Position numbers and translations under genes: made by a program. This document shows, in pieces, positions 4,133 to 5,113 of a DNA stretch of 5,113 nucleotides (its first letter is position 1; every line of letters begins with the position of its first letter). The notes beneath the pieces are model-generated. The model ran no database searches and was not told the DNA's origin. It saw only the letters and a program-made list of their open reading frames with translations. Source of the stretch: CAIJXO01 sp041308645 (GTDB lineage: Bacteria > Patescibacteriota > Minisyncoccia > Phycocordibacterales > GWA1-40-21); contig JBFZBC010000033.1 in NCBI GenBank assembly GCA_041308645.1, positions 1-5,113 on the forward strand, written 5' to 3'.

Positions 4133-5113
4133 ATTTGAGTTTTCAAAATCCTTAAAATCTGAATTTTTATCAATATCTAGGAAACTAGATTTAGCTTGAT
4201 CAAAATATAGTTCAACTTTCCCCGTGGGACCATTTCTATGCTTCTCAATGAGAATCTCCGCAATATTTGTCTTTTCACTTTCATCCTTATACTTATCCTC
4301 ACGGTGAATAAACATTACCACATCAGCATCCTGCTCAATAGAACCTGAATCACGAAGGTCTGAAAGGCGTGGACGTCCTCCACGTTGTTCCACCGCACGG
4401 GAAAGCTGTGAGAGAGCCAAAACAGGGACATCAAACTCACGCGCTAGGTGTTTTAGGGATCGAGAAATTTCTGTAATTTGTTGAACCAAATTATCATTAT
4501 TTTTATTCTGGACTGGAGCCATAAGCTGTAGGTAATCAACTACCACCAAACCAATCCCTTTTTCATTTTTAAGTCTTCTTATCACCCCTCGCATCTTCAG
4601 TATATTATTAGCTGGTTGGTCATCAACATAGATTGGGGCCTTGGAAAGTGGTTCTAATGAGTCTCTAATACGGTCAAATTCACTATCCAGGGTTAATTTA
4701 CCAGTACGAAGCTTCCATGCATCCACTCTGGACTCGGCCGCAATCATTCTATCAACTAGCTGTTGGTTTGACATTTCTAGTGAGAAAATAGCAACAGGAA
4801 TACCATGCTTAATGGCCGCTTGTCTGGCAATATCTAGTGCTAGTGAAGTTTTTCCCATAGAAGGTCGGGCGGCTAAAATAATCAAATCTGATTTTTGCAA
4901 ACCAGAAAGTTTAGCGTCTAGATCTCTAAAACCAGTTGGAATACCACGTAGCTCATCCTTACTTTTATGTAATCTATCTAATCTATCCCAAGCTTCACCT
5001 AGAATATTTTTTAGCTCTACAAATTTATTTGAGGTTTTACCTTGAGTTACTTCATATATTTTTTTCTCAGCTAGGTCTAATAAGGTGCTTAAATCTTCTG
5101 CCTCCTCATAACC
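4112..5113 (-). CDS. dnaB: Replicative DNA helicase DnaB, C-terminal part (cut by window end)
   Basis: DnaB is the hexameric ATP-driven helicase that unwinds DNA at the replication fork. The reading frame stays open to the last base of the window, so 333 residues are visible and the start lies outside. In this fragment (numbered from its first residue) the linker leads to RGIPTGFRDLDAKLSG (56-71), the usual entry to the RecA-like core. Walker A is ARPSMGKT (82-89), Walker B is LVVVDYLQLM (189-198), and LALSQLSR follows at about 232-239. RPRLSDLRDSGSIEQDADVV lies at about 247-266, and KHRNGPTG (291-298) carries the arginine-finger region. All motifs are intact and there is no intein. The missing part is the N-terminal primase-interacting domain. 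A TTG-start reading at 4900 would cut straight into the Walker A domain and is not the real start. The last codons form a possible terminator stem. Confidence 0.96.
   Translation of the reverse strand, partial: GYEEAEDLSTLLDLAEKKIYEVTQGKTSNKFVELKNILGEAWDRLDRLHKSKDELRGIPTGFRDLDAKLSGLQKSDLIILAARPSMGKTSLALDIARQAAIKHGIPVAIFSLEMSNQQLVDRMIAAESRVDAWKLRTGKLTLDSEFDRIRDSLEPLSKAPIYVDDQPANNILKMRGVIRRLKNEKGIGLVVVDYLQLMAPVQNKNNDNLVQQITEISRSLKHLAREFDVPVLALSQLSRAVEQRGGRPRLSDLRDSGSIEQDADVVMFIHREDKYKDESEKTNIAEILIEKHRNGPTGKVELYFDQAKSSFLDIDKNSDFKDFENSNKDAEVF

Noticed and set aside
4112..4900. Separate short DnaB-like ATPase starting at TTG 4900
   Set aside because: The frame continues upstream without a stop to the window edge and encodes the standard DnaB linker (RGIPTGFRDLDAKLSG), so this is one longer dnaB gene.
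4641..5045. Plus-strand open frame of 134 codons
   Set aside because: It is wholly antisense to the conserved DnaB core, with low-complexity Ser/Leu-rich content and no start signals.

Overview
The window reads as chromosomal DNA of a small-genome, AT-rich bacterium. I infer the candidate phyla radiation (Patescibacteria, probably a Parcubacteria-type lineage) from four things: short, mostly single-gene transcription units; several start codons placed directly behind a -10 box with no Shine-Dalgarno (SD) sequence; divergent forms of housekeeping proteins; and two small orphan proteins. TGA is used as a stop (the 89-aa gene ends with it), which argues against the Gracilibacteria/Absconditabacteria code. 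No phylogenetic search was possible, so the lineage call is an inference.

Layout. Positions 1-300 are a GC-rich, gene-free island of degenerate repeats and hairpins. It ends abruptly at about 298 in a very AT-rich stretch that leads to a strong intrinsic terminator (364-404). Next come two minus-strand genes: an orphan 89-aa protein with a consensus promoter, strong SD and its own terminator, and a GatB/YqeY-domain protein. A 71-bp divergent region separates yqeY from plus-strand rmuC. Then follow a 133-bp imperfect palindrome, rplU (ribosomal protein L21), an intrinsic terminator and an orphan 168-aa helical protein. This protein converges on minus-strand recR with no base between the two stop codons. 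At the right edge lies dnaB, minus strand, cut by the window end. It is transcribed toward recR and lacks its N-terminal part here.

Functionally, rmuC, recR and dnaB belong to DNA replication and recombination. L21 and YqeY are translation-linked. The genes are not arranged as one operon: most have a recognisable promoter of their own and several have their own terminator.

The most notable signals are: (i) the contrast between apparently leaderless genes (rmuC, rplU, recR) and the SD-led 89-aa gene; (ii) a CCUCC-type anti-SD sequence in the 3' UTR of that gene that could pair with its own SD; (iii) the repeat/hairpin island at the left; (iv) the palindromic element between rmuC and rplU; and (v) a RecR whose usual Toprim glutamate is replaced by cysteine. 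I found no CRISPR array, tRNA, rRNA or transposase, and no convincing new defence system.
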